From Dolomitihabitans soli (GTDB lineage Bacteria > Actinomycetota > Actinomycetes > Streptosporangiales > Streptosporangiaceae), in NCBI RefSeq assembly GCF_022213955.1, contig NZ_JAKNTW010000001.1, forward strand, positions 1 through 64,000: a DNA stretch of 64,000 bases, given 5' to 3'. Below, one piece after another: positions 35,386-44,283 of this stretch. The number at the start of each line of letters is the position of its first letter. Position 1 is the first letter of the stretch. The notes below the pieces were generated by a model. The model was not told the origin of the DNA, did not search any database, and worked only from the letters and a program-made list of their open reading frames with translations. The translations under genes were made by a program, and so were the position numbers.

Positions 35386-37623
35386 GTGACGGGATTGCTT
35401 GGACGGCTGGGCAGTTGGTGCGCACGCCACGGGAAGACCGTGCTGGCGCTCTGGGTGATCGCCGCGGCGGCGCTGACGGCGGGCCCGATGATCTTCGGGC
35501 GGCCGGTGAGCAACAACGTGGAGATCCCCGGCACGGACGCCCAGCGCGCGCACGACCTGATGCGCGAGGGCTTCGGCCCGGGGTACGGCGCGGGCGGCAC
35601 CGTCCAGCTCGTGCTCTACGCCGAGGACGGTTACCTGACGACGCCCTCCCGGATGCGGGCCGTGGAACGGGCCATGGACCAGGTCGCCGCCGTGCCGCAC
35701 GTCAAGGAGGTGCAGACCCCCTACCGGATCGGCGGAATGGCGGCGAACCGGCAGATCGCCTACATCACGGTGAAGCTGGAGGGGCACGATCCATCCAAGA
35801 TCGCAGAGGTCTCCCGGCAGTTGTCGGCGGCGGCGGAACCGGCCAGGAGGCTCGCCATCGAGGTGGTGCCCGCCGACTCCACGACCCCCGCCGACAAGGA
35901 GATCAAGACCGGCCCGAGTGAGATCATCGGGGTGGCGTGCGCCCTGCTCGTCCTGCTGCTCGCCTTCGGCACGGTGGTCGCCGCGCTGATCCCGATCTTC
36001 GCCGCGCTGATCAGCATCGCGGTGGGGCTGGGCGTGATCGGCATGCTCGGGCACGTCGTGGACGTGCCCTCGCAAGCCTCGATCATGGCCACGATGATCG
36101 GCCTCGGGGTCGGCATCGACTACGCGCTCTTCCTGCTCTCGCGGCACCGCAAGCTGCTCGCGGACGGGGTGCCCGTGCTGGTGTCGGTACGCGGGACCGT
36201 GGCGAGTTCGGGCGGCGCGGTGGTCTTCGCGGGCGGCACGGTCATCATCGCGCTCACCGCGCTCATGTTCGGCGGGTTCCCGCTGCTCCAAACGCTCGGC
36301 TGGATCACCGGCATCTCCGTGGTGTGCGCGGTGCTCACCTCGATCACCCTGGTGCCCGCCCTGCTGGGACTGCTCGGCCACCGGATCAACGCGCTGCGTG
36401 TGCCCTTCGCCGGGCCCCGCCGCTCGGGCGCGCACGCGAACTCCGGCTGGGCCGGGCTCGGCACCTGGGTGGCGGCGCGCCCCTGGCGGGTGCTCACCCT
36501 CACCGTCGTCGTGCTCGCCGCCCTGGCCGCGCCCGCCCTCGCCCTCCAACTCGGCCCGCTCGACGACGGGTACAGCGACCGCGAGTCCACCCAGCGGCGC
36601 TCGTACGAGCTCATGGCGGCGGGCTTCGGGCCGGGGATCAACGGGCCGCTGGTCGTGATGGCCGAACTCGACCGCGCGGTGGCCGACACCGAGCCCGCCG
36701 ACCCGGTCGTGCAGCTGCTGGAACAGCGGGTCGCCCACATCGACGGGGTGGCACACGTCGCTCCGGGCGAGCTGAACACCGCGGGCGACACCGTGATGCT
36801 GCGCGCGGTCCCCGACTACGCCCCGAGCGACCCGCGCGCGTCCGACGTGGTGCGCGCGGTCCGGGCGATCGAGATGCCCGGCGTGGACGTGCACGTCGGC
36901 GGTGAGGTCGCCGGGCTGACCGACGCCGGTGACCGGATCGCCGAGCGCACCCCGCTGGTCATCGGCGTGGTCGTGCTGCTCAGCGCGCTGCTCCTGCTGC
37001 TCGCCTTCCGCGCCCCGCTGGTGGCGATCAAGGCCGCGCTGATGAACCTGGTCTCGCTGGGGGCCGCGTTCGGCGCGCTGGCCCTCGTCTTCTCCCTCGG
37101 CCTCGGCAGCCGGCTCGTCGGCATGGACCCGCCACCCGGCCTGGACTCCTCCTACGTCGGCCTGTTCTTCTTCCCGGTGCCGATCGACGGCTACGTCCCG
37201 CTGATGCTCTTCGCCGTCCTCTTCGGCCTGTCCATGGACTACGAGGTGTTCCTGCTGACCTCGGTACGGCAGGCGTATCTCAGGCACGGTGACAACCGGC
37301 GGGCGGTCGCCGAGGGGCTGGGCTCGACCGGCCGGGTGATCACATCCGCGGCCCTGATCATGGTCGCCGTCTTCGTCGCCTTCATCGCCTACCCCGATCC
37401 CCTGGTCAAGGTCTTCGGCGTCGGGCTCGCGGTCGCCATCGCGGTGGACGCCACGATCATCCGCGGCTTCCTGGTGCCCGCCACCATGGTCCTCCTCGGC
37501 AGGCTCAACTGGTGGTGCCCGCGCTGGCTCGACCGGATCCTGCCGCCCCTGTCGATCGCCGCGCACGCCGAGGACGATCCCGTCGAGGAGAAGCGGGAGC
37601 TGGTCACGGCCGCGACCCGATGA
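35386..37623 (+). CDS. MMPL/RND family membrane transporter
   Basis: A 745-residue membrane protein with the duplicated MMPL layout: TM1 (TVLALWVIAAAALTAGP), a first extracytoplasmic domain, a five-helix bundle (about 185-340), a second extracytoplasmic domain and another helix bundle at the C-terminus. The proton-relay motifs are GLGVGIDYALFLLSRHR and FGLSMDYEVFLLTSVRQAY. Family members export lipids or other envelope compounds with the proton-motive force. GTG at 35386 was chosen because TM1 follows closely and GGGGG precedes it; an in-frame start 35 codons earlier is possible. The substrate is unknown. Confidence 0.9.
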   Translation: MTGLLGRLGSWCARHGKTVLALWVIAAAALTAGPMIFGRPVSNNVEIPGTDAQRAHDLMREGFGPGYGAGGTVQLVLYAEDGYLTTPSRMRAVERAMDQVAAVPHVKEVQTPYRIGGMAANRQIAYITVKLEGHDPSKIAEVSRQLSAAAEPARRLAIEVVPADSTTPADKEIKTGPSEIIGVACALLVLLLAFGTVVAALIPIFAALISIAVGLGVIGMLGHVVDVPSQASIMATMIGLGVGIDYALFLLSRHRKLLADGVPVLVSVRGTVASSGGAVVFAGGTVIIALTALMFGGFPLLQTLGWITGISVVCAVLTSITLVPALLGLLGHRINALRVPFAGPRRSGAHANSGWAGLGTWVAARPWRVLTLTVVVLAALAAPALALQLGPLDDGYSDRESTQRRSYELMAAGFGPGINGPLVVMAELDRAVADTEPADPVVQLLEQRVAHIDGVAHVAPGELNTAGDTVMLRAVPDYAPSDPRASDVVRAVRAIEMPGVDVHVGGEVAGLTDAGDRIAERTPLVIGVVVLLSALLLLLAFRAPLVAIKAALMNLVSLGAAFGALALVFSLGLGSRLVGMDPPPGLDSSYVGLFFFPVPIDGYVPLMLFAVLFGLSMDYEVFLLTSVRQAYLRHGDNRRAVAEGLGSTGRVITSAALIMVAVFVAFIAYPDPLVKVFGVGLAVAIAVDATIIRGFLVPATMVLLGRLNWWCPRWLDRILPPLSIAAHAEDDPVEEKRELVTAATR

Positions 37624-37633
37624 GCGGTCGCGG

Positions 37634-38737
37634 TCAGTCGAAGGTGATGACGGTGCGGGCCACGGAGCCTTCCCTGGTGTGCCGGATGGCGTCGTTGACG
37701 GCGTCGAGGGGGAGGCGTTCGCTGATCAGGCCGTCGAGGTCGAGCCGGCCGAGGAGGTACTGGCCGGCCAGCATGGGGAGGTCGCGGGCGGGGGAGGCGT
37801 CGCCGCCCTGGGTGCCCATGAGCCGGCGGGAGGCGAACAGGAGGCCGGGTTCGATGGTCAGCGGGTCGCCGGGGGGCGGGCTGCCGACCATCACGGTGGT
37901 GCCGCCCGGCTGGGTGGCGGCGAAGGCGCGGCCGAGAACCTCCGCCACGCCGGTGGCGTCGAAGGCGTAGTCGACGCCACCCCTGACGATCTCGCCGACC
38001 TGGGTGGCGAGGTCTCCGGCGACGATGGCGTGGGTGGCTCCGAACCGGGTGGCCAGCGCCAGTTTCCGCTCGTTGACGTCGGCGGCCACGATGGTGGTGG
38101 CTCCGGCCAGCACGGCTCCCTGCACGACGTTGAGCCCCACGCCGCCGCAGCCGACGACGAGCACGCTGGAGCCGGGCCGTACCCGGGCCACGTTGAGCAC
38201 CGCGCCGACGCCCGTGATGACGCCGCAGGCCAGCAGACACATGCTGGCCTGCGACGGGCCTTTGTCGATCTTGACGCACATCGGCTCGTTGACCACGGCG
38301 TACTCCGCGAACGAGCCGATCCCGATCATCGTGCGGGCGCCCTCGCCGTCCACCCGGACGCGGGTGGTGCCGTCGCGCATGGTGCCGGAGACGGCCGCCA
38401 TCCGTTCGGGCGCCGAGCACAGGTGGAACCGGCCGCCGACGCAGTTGCGGCACCGCCCGCACGGCCCGTTCATCGCGATGATCACGTGGTCGCCCGGCCG
38501 TACCCGGGTGACGTCCTCGCCGACGCTCTCCACCACTCCCGCACTCTCGTGCCCGAGGATGTACGGCGGGCGGCGCACGATCGGGCTCTTGCCGTCGAGC
38601 GCCTTGATGTCGGACCCGCACACCCCGGACGCCGCGATCCTGACCCGCACCTCGCCGGGTCCCGGGTCGGCGATCTCCACCTCGCGCACCTCCAAGGGGC
38701 TCTTGAAGGCGGTGAGTACGGCGGCGCGCATCAGCAT
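37634..38737 (-). CDS. Zinc-dependent alcohol dehydrogenase, class III-like
   Basis: A 367-residue MDR-superfamily dehydrogenase. Catalytic zinc ligands are in SGVCGSD and LGHESAG. The structural zinc site is GPCGRCRNCVGGRFHLC with the four expected cysteines. The NAD-binding motif is VLVVGCGGVGLNV. Resemblance is to NDMA/mycothiol-dependent and class III types. The ATG at 38737 follows GGAG at about eight bases; ATG two codons later is the alternative. Its promoter region is shared with a divergent ABC transporter and carries two copies of the regulon palindrome, so it probably oxidises an alcohol intermediate of the imported substrate. Confidence 0.88.
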   Translation of the reverse strand: MLMRAAVLTAFKSPLEVREVEIADPGPGEVRVRIAASGVCGSDIKALDGKSPIVRRPPYILGHESAGVVESVGEDVTRVRPGDHVIIAMNGPCGRCRNCVGGRFHLCSAPERMAAVSGTMRDGTTRVRVDGEGARTMIGIGSFAEYAVVNEPMCVKIDKGPSQASMCLLACGVITGVGAVLNVARVRPGSSVLVVGCGGVGLNVVQGAVLAGATTIVAADVNERKLALATRFGATHAIVAGDLATQVGEIVRGGVDYAFDATGVAEVLGRAFAATQPGGTTVMVGSPPPGDPLTIEPGLLFASRRLMGTQGGDASPARDLPMLAGQYLLGRLDLDGLISERLPLDAVNDAIRHTREGSVARTVITFD

Positions 38738-38787
38738 CGGCCTGCTCCGTTCGTCAGGAGTGACGCTAGCGACGCCCGGCGTCAGTA

Positions 38788-38803
38788 GCAAGCAGTTGCT
38801 TGG
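38788..38803. promoter_or_regulatory. Regulon palindrome copy 2
   Basis: GCAAGCAGTTGCTTGG matches CCNAGCNNNNGCTNGG except for the first base. It lies 51 bases upstream of the alcohol dehydrogenase ATG, where the minus-strand promoter is expected, and 59 bases centre to centre from copy 3. Confidence 0.7.
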
Positions 38804-38810
38804 TCGTCCG

Positions 38811-38839
38811 TTGACACCTCCGAAACCCGAACCTACGCT
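38811..38839 (+). promoter_or_regulatory. Sigma70-type promoter of the ABC transporter operon
   Basis: TTGACA (38811-38816) and TACGCT (38834-38839) are separated by exactly 17 bases. The expected transcription start, about 38846, abuts palindrome copy 3 (38847-38862), so a bound repressor would block initiation. Confidence 0.8.
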
Positions 38840-38846
38840 GACCGCA

Positions 38847-38862
38847 CCAAGCGAGCGCTAGG
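38847..38862. promoter_or_regulatory. Regulon palindrome copy 3
   Basis: CCAAGCGAGCGCTAGG is a full match to the consensus. It lies just after the -10 box of the ABC transporter operon and 21 bases before the start codon of its binding-protein gene. Confidence 0.75.
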
Positions 38863-38882
38863 CCAAGGCTCCAGGGAGTGAC

Positions 38883-40118
38883 ATGAGACGACTCATCTGC
38901 CTGGCCGCGGCGGTGGCGCTCGCCACCACCGGCTGCGCGGCCGAGCGGGCGGCGGGCGGCGGGGACGCGGTGGCCGGCGTGACCGCGACGACGATCAAGA
39001 TCGCCGGCATTCTGACCAAGACCAGCGCCAGCGGCTACTCCACCAAGGACGCCGAGATCGGCGCCCGGGCCAGGTTCGAGCGGGCCAACGCCACGGGCGG
39101 CGTCAACGGGCGGACGATCGAGTTCGCCGGCGCCGAGGACGACAACCAGGACGCCGCCAAGGGAGACGCGGCGGCGAAGAAGCTGGTCCAGCGGGACAAG
39201 GTGTTCGCCCTGGTCCCGGTGCACGCGCCCAACTTCGGCGGGGCCGTCTTCCTGGAGCGGACCCGGGTGCCGTGGTTCGGCTGGGCGACCGGCCCGCAGT
39301 GGTGCGGCACCACGACCGGGTTCGGCTACAACGGTTGCCTCGCCCCCGCCCCCGGCGCCGGTTCGCAGACGTGGTGGGGCCATCAGATGGCCGCGCTGCT
39401 CGGCGGCGCGCGGGGCCGGACCGTCTACGTCCAGACCAGTGACTCCAGCGGCAGCAAGTACGGCGGCAAGACCATCTCCCAGTCCTTCCAGGCCGCGGGC
39501 TTCGAGGTGGTCGGGCTCAACTCCGGCCTGCCCGGAGCGGCGCCCCCGCCCGACTGGCTCCCGTACGTCAACAAGATCATGACCTCGAATGGCGGCAAGC
39601 CTCCGGACGTGCTGGTCTCGATCATCGCGGGCACCAAGTTCAACACCGGGCTCTACTCCGCGCTGAAGAAGGCGGGCTACCGGGGCGTGCTCACCGACGC
39701 CACCAGCTACGACGCGGCCATCCTGCGGGATCCGGCGACCGCGCAGGCGCTCGAAGGCGTCATCGCCGCGCCGATGTTCGAGCCCTTCGAGTCGGACGCC
39801 CCGGAGATCGCCCAGCTCAGAGCCGATGTGGAGAAGACCGCCCCCGGCACCACGCTCACCCAGCACCTCGCGATCGGCTACTGGGCCGCCGACATCTTCC
39901 TGAAGATCCTCCAGCAGACGGGCAAGGACGTGACCAGGGAGAAGTTCCTCGCCATCGCCAACGGCGGGTTCAGCTACGCCAATCCCGGCTTCGGCCGGAT
40001 CACCTACCCGAAGGACCACACCGAGCCGAACGGTTGCGGTGCCCTGGTGAAGCTGGAGGGCGGCGTGTTCAAGGTGGCCAGGAACATGAAGTGCTTCGAC
40101 AACGTCCCCCTGAAGTGA
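38883..40118 (+). CDS. Branched-chain-type ABC transporter substrate-binding lipoprotein
   Basis: A 411-residue lipoprotein with a signal peptide and lipobox LATTGC, cysteine at about 19. The mature part is a type I periplasmic-binding fold of the LivK/HAAT kind (VTATTIKIAGILTKTSASGYSTKDAEIGARARFERANATGGVNGRTI). Family members bind amino acids, amides, aromatic acids and other small organic acids. It is followed at four bases by the fused permease-ATPase gene. Given the regulon, the ligand may be an organic acid degraded by the neighbouring CoA-dependent enzymes; this is inference. Confidence 0.9.
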   Translation: MRRLICLAAAVALATTGCAAERAAGGGDAVAGVTATTIKIAGILTKTSASGYSTKDAEIGARARFERANATGGVNGRTIEFAGAEDDNQDAAKGDAAAKKLVQRDKVFALVPVHAPNFGGAVFLERTRVPWFGWATGPQWCGTTTGFGYNGCLAPAPGAGSQTWWGHQMAALLGGARGRTVYVQTSDSSGSKYGGKTISQSFQAAGFEVVGLNSGLPGAAPPPDWLPYVNKIMTSNGGKPPDVLVSIIAGTKFNTGLYSALKKAGYRGVLTDATSYDAAILRDPATAQALEGVIAAPMFEPFESDAPEIAQLRADVEKTAPGTTLTQHLAIGYWAADIFLKILQQTGKDVTREKFLAIANGGFSYANPGFGRITYPKDHTEPNGCGALVKLEGGVFKVARNMKCFDNVPLK

Positions 40119-40122
40119 CGGC

Positions 40123-42858
40123 ATGACCGAGCTCTTCGGCTATCTGCTCAGCGGCCTGGTCACCGGGGCCGTCTTCGCGGTCATGGCCTCGGGGCTGACC
40201 CTCTCGTACTCGGCGACCGGCGTGTTCAACTTCGCGCACGGCGCCATCGGGTTCCTCGGTGCGCTCGTCTTCTTCGAGTTGAACGTCGGTGTCGGCTGGC
40301 CCGCCTGGGCGGCGGGGGCGGTGGCCGTCGCGGTCTTCTCGCCCGCGCTCGGCTATGTCCTGCACCGGGCGATGTTCCGGGGGCTGGCCCGGGCGGGGGA
40401 GACGGCGCAGATCGTCGGCACCATCGGGCTCACGATCGCGCTGCCCGCCCTCGGGCTGTTGCTCGTCGACCTGGTCGCGGAACCGCTCGGCCTGCCGCGC
40501 GCCGACGCCACCTCGCTGCCGCACGGCCTGGGCCCCTACCCGGCGGAGACGTTCACCTTCGGCGGCATCCGGCTGGACTCCGACCAGCTCATCACCTTCG
40601 CCTTCGCGGCGCTGGCCGCGGCCGGGCTGTGGGCGTTCATGCGGCTCACGCCGTACGGCCTGCGGATGCGGGCCTCGGTGGACCGGCGGCGGCTGGCGAC
40701 GCTGCGCGGCATCGACGCGGACGCCTGCTCGGCCGTGGCCTGGGTGCTCAGTTCGACGCTCGCCGGGCTCGCCGGGGTGCTGGCGGTCGCCACGCTCGGC
40801 CTGGACTCGACGGCCTTCACCGTGCTGCTGTTCGTCTCGGCCACGGCGGCGGTCTTCGGGCGGCTCCGGTCGATCCCGTGGACCTTCGCCGCCGGGCTCG
40901 CCCTGGGGGTGGTGCAGAACCTGGTGGCGGGCTACGCCGACTTCGCCGAGGACATCACCGGGCTGCGTACGGCGGTGCCGGTGATCCTGCTGTTCGCCGG
41001 GCTCGTCCTGCTGAACCGGTCGAAGGAGCGGGTCGCGGGGTCGGTCGCGGAGGACTCGCCGCCGCCCGACCACCTGGCCGGGCTGCCCTCGTGGCGGCGG
41101 CGCCTGCCCTGGGCCCTCGCCCTGGCCGTCCTGCTGCTGTGGACCCTGACCCGGCCGGCCGACGACTTCTACGTGGGCGTGGTGGCCCAGGGGCTGGTGC
41201 TGGCACTGATCTTCTGCTCGTTCGTGGTGGTCACGGGCATCGGCGGGATGGTCAACCTGGCCCAGGCGTCCTTCGCCGCGATGGCGGCGCTGACCTGCGG
41301 CTGGGCCTTCTCCTCAGGATGGCCGTTCGCGCTGGCGATCGGGCTCGGGGTGCTCGGCGCGACGGCGGTGGGGGTGCTGGTCGCGCTGCCCGCGCTGCGT
41401 CTGGGCAGGCGTGTTCTGACGCTGGCCACGCTGGCCCTGGCGCTGCTGGCCGATCAGGTGCTGTTCCAGGTGGACGCGTTCAGCAACGGCACGATCGGCT
41501 GGCCGCTGCCCGCGATCGGCTTCGGGTTCGCCGACACCACCGATCCCCGGGTGCGCGTGGTCCTGCTGCTGGCGCTGATCGGGCTGGTCGGCCTGCTGGT
41601 GCGGAACCTGGAGAGATCGGCGTCGGGGAGGGCGATCCTCGCGGTCCGCTCGGCCCCCGCCGCGGCGACCACGTCGGGCATCTCGGCTCCGCGCACCAAG
41701 ATCATGCTGTTCGCGCTCGCCTCGGCCACAGCAGGGCTCGGCGGCGTGCTGTACGCGACCTCCAAGGGCTCGGTCACCGCCACCGACCTGCCGGCGTTCG
41801 CCGGATTCGTCTGGTTGGCCGTGGTGGTCCTGCAGGGAGTACGGCGGATCGGCGGCGCGGTGCTCGGCGGGCTGATCGCCGCGATCTTTCCCGAGCTGCT
41901 GGCGGGCTGGGACGTCTCGGCGCACGTCGGAGCCATCCTGTTCGGCACCGGAGGCATGATCCTGGCCCGGCATCCCGATGGGGTGCTCGCCCAGCTGGCC
42001 GAGTTGCGTCACCGCCGCCGTCTCCGCCGCGCACGCGTGGTGGTCGGCGGCACACGCCCGGAGCCGCGGACCACCGCGCCCGCGCGGGACGGCGGCCAGG
42101 GGCTCCGGGACGCCGCGCTCGCGGGGAGCCCGGTCGCGGGGAACGGCGGGCCGGAGATCCGGGACGTCGCGCCCGCACGGGGCCTGTTCCGGCTGGAGGG
42201 CGTGGTCGCGGGATACGGCGAGGTGGCGGTCCTGCGCGGAGTGGACCTGGTGGTACGGCCGGGCGAGGTCGTCGCCCTGCTCGGCGTCAACGGCGCGGGC
42301 AAGTCCACCACCTGCGCCGTCGCGGCAGGGGACGTGCCGGTGACCGCCGGCGGAGTATTCCTCGACGGGACCGACCTGACCACCTGGCCCGCCCACCGCC
42401 GAGCCCGCGCCGGGGTGCTGCTCGCTCCGGAGGGCAGGGGCGTCTTCCCCGGCCTCACCGTGGAGGAGAACCTGCGCACCTGGCTGGCCGACCCCGACCC
42501 CGTCTACCAGCGGCTGCCGCAGCTCGCCAGGCGGCGCGGGCTCGCGGCGGGCGTGCTGTCCGGTGGCGAGCAGCAACTCCTCACACTGGCCCCCGCGCTG
42601 ATCCGGCCGCCCCTGGTGCTGATCGCCGACGAGCCCTCGCTCGGGCTCGCGCCGCTCGTCGCCGAGCAGATCTTCGAGGTCTTCGCCGAGCTGCGGGAGC
42701 GGGGCGTCGCCCTGCTGCTGGTGGAGGAGAAGGCCACCTCGGTGCTGGAACTGGCCGACACCGTGGCGTTCATGCGTCTCGGCCGGGTCACCTGGACCGG
42801 GCCGCGCGCGGACGTCGACGCGGAGCGGCTCACCGCGGCCTATCTGGGGGTGTCCTGA
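40123..42858 (+). CDS. Fused LivH-LivM-LivF: two ABC permeases and one ATPase in one chain
   Basis: A 911-residue polypeptide that normally exists as three proteins. Residues about 1-295 are a LivH-type permease (FGYLLSGLVTGAVFAVMASGLTLSYSATGVFNFAHG). Residues about 325-625 are a LivM-type permease (GLVLALIFCSFVVVTGIGGMVNLAQASFAAMAALT). After a linker rich in Arg, Pro and Gly, residues about 690-911 form a LivF-type ATPase with Walker A GVNGAGKS (721-728), signature LSGGEQQ (812-818) and Walker B LVLIADEPS. The frame is open with uniform codon use and no internal stop, so this is a real fusion, not an error. A separate LivG ATPase follows at three bases. Confidence 0.92.
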   Translation: MTELFGYLLSGLVTGAVFAVMASGLTLSYSATGVFNFAHGAIGFLGALVFFELNVGVGWPAWAAGAVAVAVFSPALGYVLHRAMFRGLARAGETAQIVGTIGLTIALPALGLLLVDLVAEPLGLPRADATSLPHGLGPYPAETFTFGGIRLDSDQLITFAFAALAAAGLWAFMRLTPYGLRMRASVDRRRLATLRGIDADACSAVAWVLSSTLAGLAGVLAVATLGLDSTAFTVLLFVSATAAVFGRLRSIPWTFAAGLALGVVQNLVAGYADFAEDITGLRTAVPVILLFAGLVLLNRSKERVAGSVAEDSPPPDHLAGLPSWRRRLPWALALAVLLLWTLTRPADDFYVGVVAQGLVLALIFCSFVVVTGIGGMVNLAQASFAAMAALTCGWAFSSGWPFALAIGLGVLGATAVGVLVALPALRLGRRVLTLATLALALLADQVLFQVDAFSNGTIGWPLPAIGFGFADTTDPRVRVVLLLALIGLVGLLVRNLERSASGRAILAVRSAPAAATTSGISAPRTKIMLFALASATAGLGGVLYATSKGSVTATDLPAFAGFVWLAVVVLQGVRRIGGAVLGGLIAAIFPELLAGWDVSAHVGAILFGTGGMILARHPDGVLAQLAELRHRRRLRRARVVVGGTRPEPRTTAPARDGGQGLRDAALAGSPVAGNGGPEIRDVAPARGLFRLEGVVAGYGEVAVLRGVDLVVRPGEVVALLGVNGAGKSTTCAVAAGDVPVTAGGVFLDGTDLTTWPAHRRARAGVLLAPEGRGVFPGLTVEENLRTWLADPDPVYQRLPQLARRRGLAAGVLSGGEQQLLTLAPALIRPPLVLIADEPSLGLAPLVAEQIFEVFAELRERGVALLLVEEKATSVLELADTVAFMRLGRVTWTGPRADVDAERLTAAYLGVS

Positions 42859-42861
42859 GTC

Positions 42862-43602
42862 ATGCTGGCGGTCGAGGACGTGTCGGTGTCCTTCGGCGGG
42901 GTCCGGGCTCTCGCGGGGGTCACCTTCGAGGTGCCCGGCGGCCAGGTCTGCGGGGTGATCGGGCCGAACGGGGCGGGCAAGACGACGCTCTTCGACGTGA
43001 TCTCCGGCCTCCGCGGGCCGGGCGGCGGCCGGGTGCGGGTGGCGGGCAGGGACGTGACGGGAATGCCTGCCGTACGGCGGGCCAGGCAGGGCGTCCGCCG
43101 TACGTTTCAGCGCACGCAGGTCTTCGGGCGGCTGACCGTGGCCGACAACGTGCTGGCGGCGATGGAGTGGCGGGGCGGCGGCGGTGGGCTGCCCGCCGAC
43201 CTGGCCGGTTGGCCGGGGCGCGCGGTCAGGGAGCGCGCCAGGCGGGAGCGGGTGGCGGAGGTGCTCGGGCTGTGCGGGCTGGAGGACTCGCGCGACTCCT
43301 ACGCCGCCGCGCTCCCGGTGGGCCGCAGGCGGCTGGTGGAGCTGGCCCGAGCGCTGGCCGACCGGCCGTCCCTGCTCCTGCTCGACGAGCCGACCTCCGG
43401 CCTGGACGCCGGCCAGACGGCCAGGCTGAAGGAGATCATCGCCTCCCTCGACACCACCGTGCTGCTCGTGGAGCACGACATGGGCTTCGTGATGGAGACG
43501 TGTGACCGTCTCCTGGTGCTCGACCTGGGCAGGGTGATCGCCTCGGGCGCCCCGGCCGAGATTCGCGGCGACCCGGTGGTGCGGGCCGCCTACCTCGGCT
43601 GA
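42862..43602 (+). CDS. LivG-type ABC transporter ATPase
   Basis: A 246-residue ATPase with Walker A GPNGAGKTT (34-42), a Q-loop in RTFQRTQVFGRLTVADNVL, Walker B LLLLDEPTSGLD and switch His in LLVEHDMGFV. The signature region reads LPVGRRRLVELARAL in place of LSGGQ, a variation common in LivG-like proteins. It should form the ATPase heterodimer with the LivF part of the preceding fusion. Its end overlaps the convergent VOC gene by 13 bases. Confidence 0.92.
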   Translation: MLAVEDVSVSFGGVRALAGVTFEVPGGQVCGVIGPNGAGKTTLFDVISGLRGPGGGRVRVAGRDVTGMPAVRRARQGVRRTFQRTQVFGRLTVADNVLAAMEWRGGGGGLPADLAGWPGRAVRERARRERVAEVLGLCGLEDSRDSYAAALPVGRRRLVELARALADRPSLLLLDEPTSGLDAGQTARLKEIIASLDTTVLLVEHDMGFVMETCDRLLVLDLGRVIASGAPAEIRGDPVVRAAYLG

Positions 43603-44213
43603 GTCCCGTCCAGCTCGATGCCCTCGCGCCGCAGGTCCTCGATGATCCCGTCGACCAGCTTCGTGCTCACCGTGTGACCGAGCACGCCGTTCTCGCGCAG
43701 CTCGCGCACGGCGGGCACCGGGTCGGCGTCGCCGAACAGCCGCTCGTCACCGTAGTCGACGGGCCTGCCGGTCGGGTCGAGCGGCCACCAGGACGCCTCC
43801 AGCGCGATCCCGTTCGGGTCGCTGAAGTAGATCGAGCGCATGGTGCCGTGGTCGATGACGTCGGTGACCTCGCAGTCGTGCGCCTTGAGCCGGTCGCGGA
43901 GCCGTAGCAGGGCGTCCTCGTCGGGCAGGTGCAGCGACAGGTGGTCGAACTGGGCCGCCTTCGCGTACGGCACGCCGGCCGGCTTGGCGAAGCTGTCGAG
44001 CTCCTGGTCGGTGTACTCGAAGAAGGCGACGGTGTGTCCCGGGCCCACCTCGAAGAAGTAGTGCCGGAACGCGGGGATGCCCAGTGTGGCGACCAGGCGC
44101 GCGTCGAGTACGCCGTGCCAGAAGCGCACGGTCGACTCCATGTCATCGGTTACCAGCGCAAGGTGGTGCACGCCTCGCCAGTGCACCGTGTCCTGGGTTG
44201 CAGCCATATCCAT
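43590..44213 (-). CDS. VOC family protein, glyoxalase/extradiol dioxygenase-like
   Basis: A 207-residue single-chain vicinal oxygen chelate protein. It contains GVHHLALVTDDMESTVRFWHGVL, FDHLSLHLPDEDALLRLRDRL and the metal-ligand end DPNGIALEASWWPLD. The likely metal ligands are the His of GVHH, the His of FDHLSL and the Glu of LEAS. A C-terminal extension of about 55 residues is unusual for simple glyoxalases. The enzyme activity is not determined. It is divergent from the acyl-CoA dehydrogenase operon and shares its operator. ATG at 44213 follows AAAGG. Confidence 0.83.
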   Translation of the reverse strand: MDMAATQDTVHWRGVHHLALVTDDMESTVRFWHGVLDARLVATLGIPAFRHYFFEVGPGHTVAFFEYTDQELDSFAKPAGVPYAKAAQFDHLSLHLPDEDALLRLRDRLKAHDCEVTDVIDHGTMRSIYFSDPNGIALEASWWPLDPTGRPVDYGDERLFGDADPVPAVRELRENGVLGHTVSTKLVDGIIEDLRREGIELDGTQPR

Positions 44214-44259
44214 GACAGTACGCCTTTCAACTATCACGGGCGACCCCTGTTCTCGATTG

Positions 44260-44283
44260 CCAAGCGTGCGCTAGGTTGGCGAG
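44260..44283. promoter_or_regulatory. Regulon palindrome copy 4 with leaderless -10 of the dehydrogenase operon
   Basis: CCAAGCGTGCGCTAGG (44260-44275) is a full match. TAGGTT (44272-44277) overlaps its right arm and ends six bases before the GTG at 44284. The 20-base block is almost identical to copy 5 read on the other strand (60345-60325). Confidence 0.75.

Noticed and set aside
35293-37566. A 757-codon minus-strand open frame rich in His, Asp and Glu
   Set aside because: Shadow of the MMPL transporter gene, in the opposite strand with compositional bias only.
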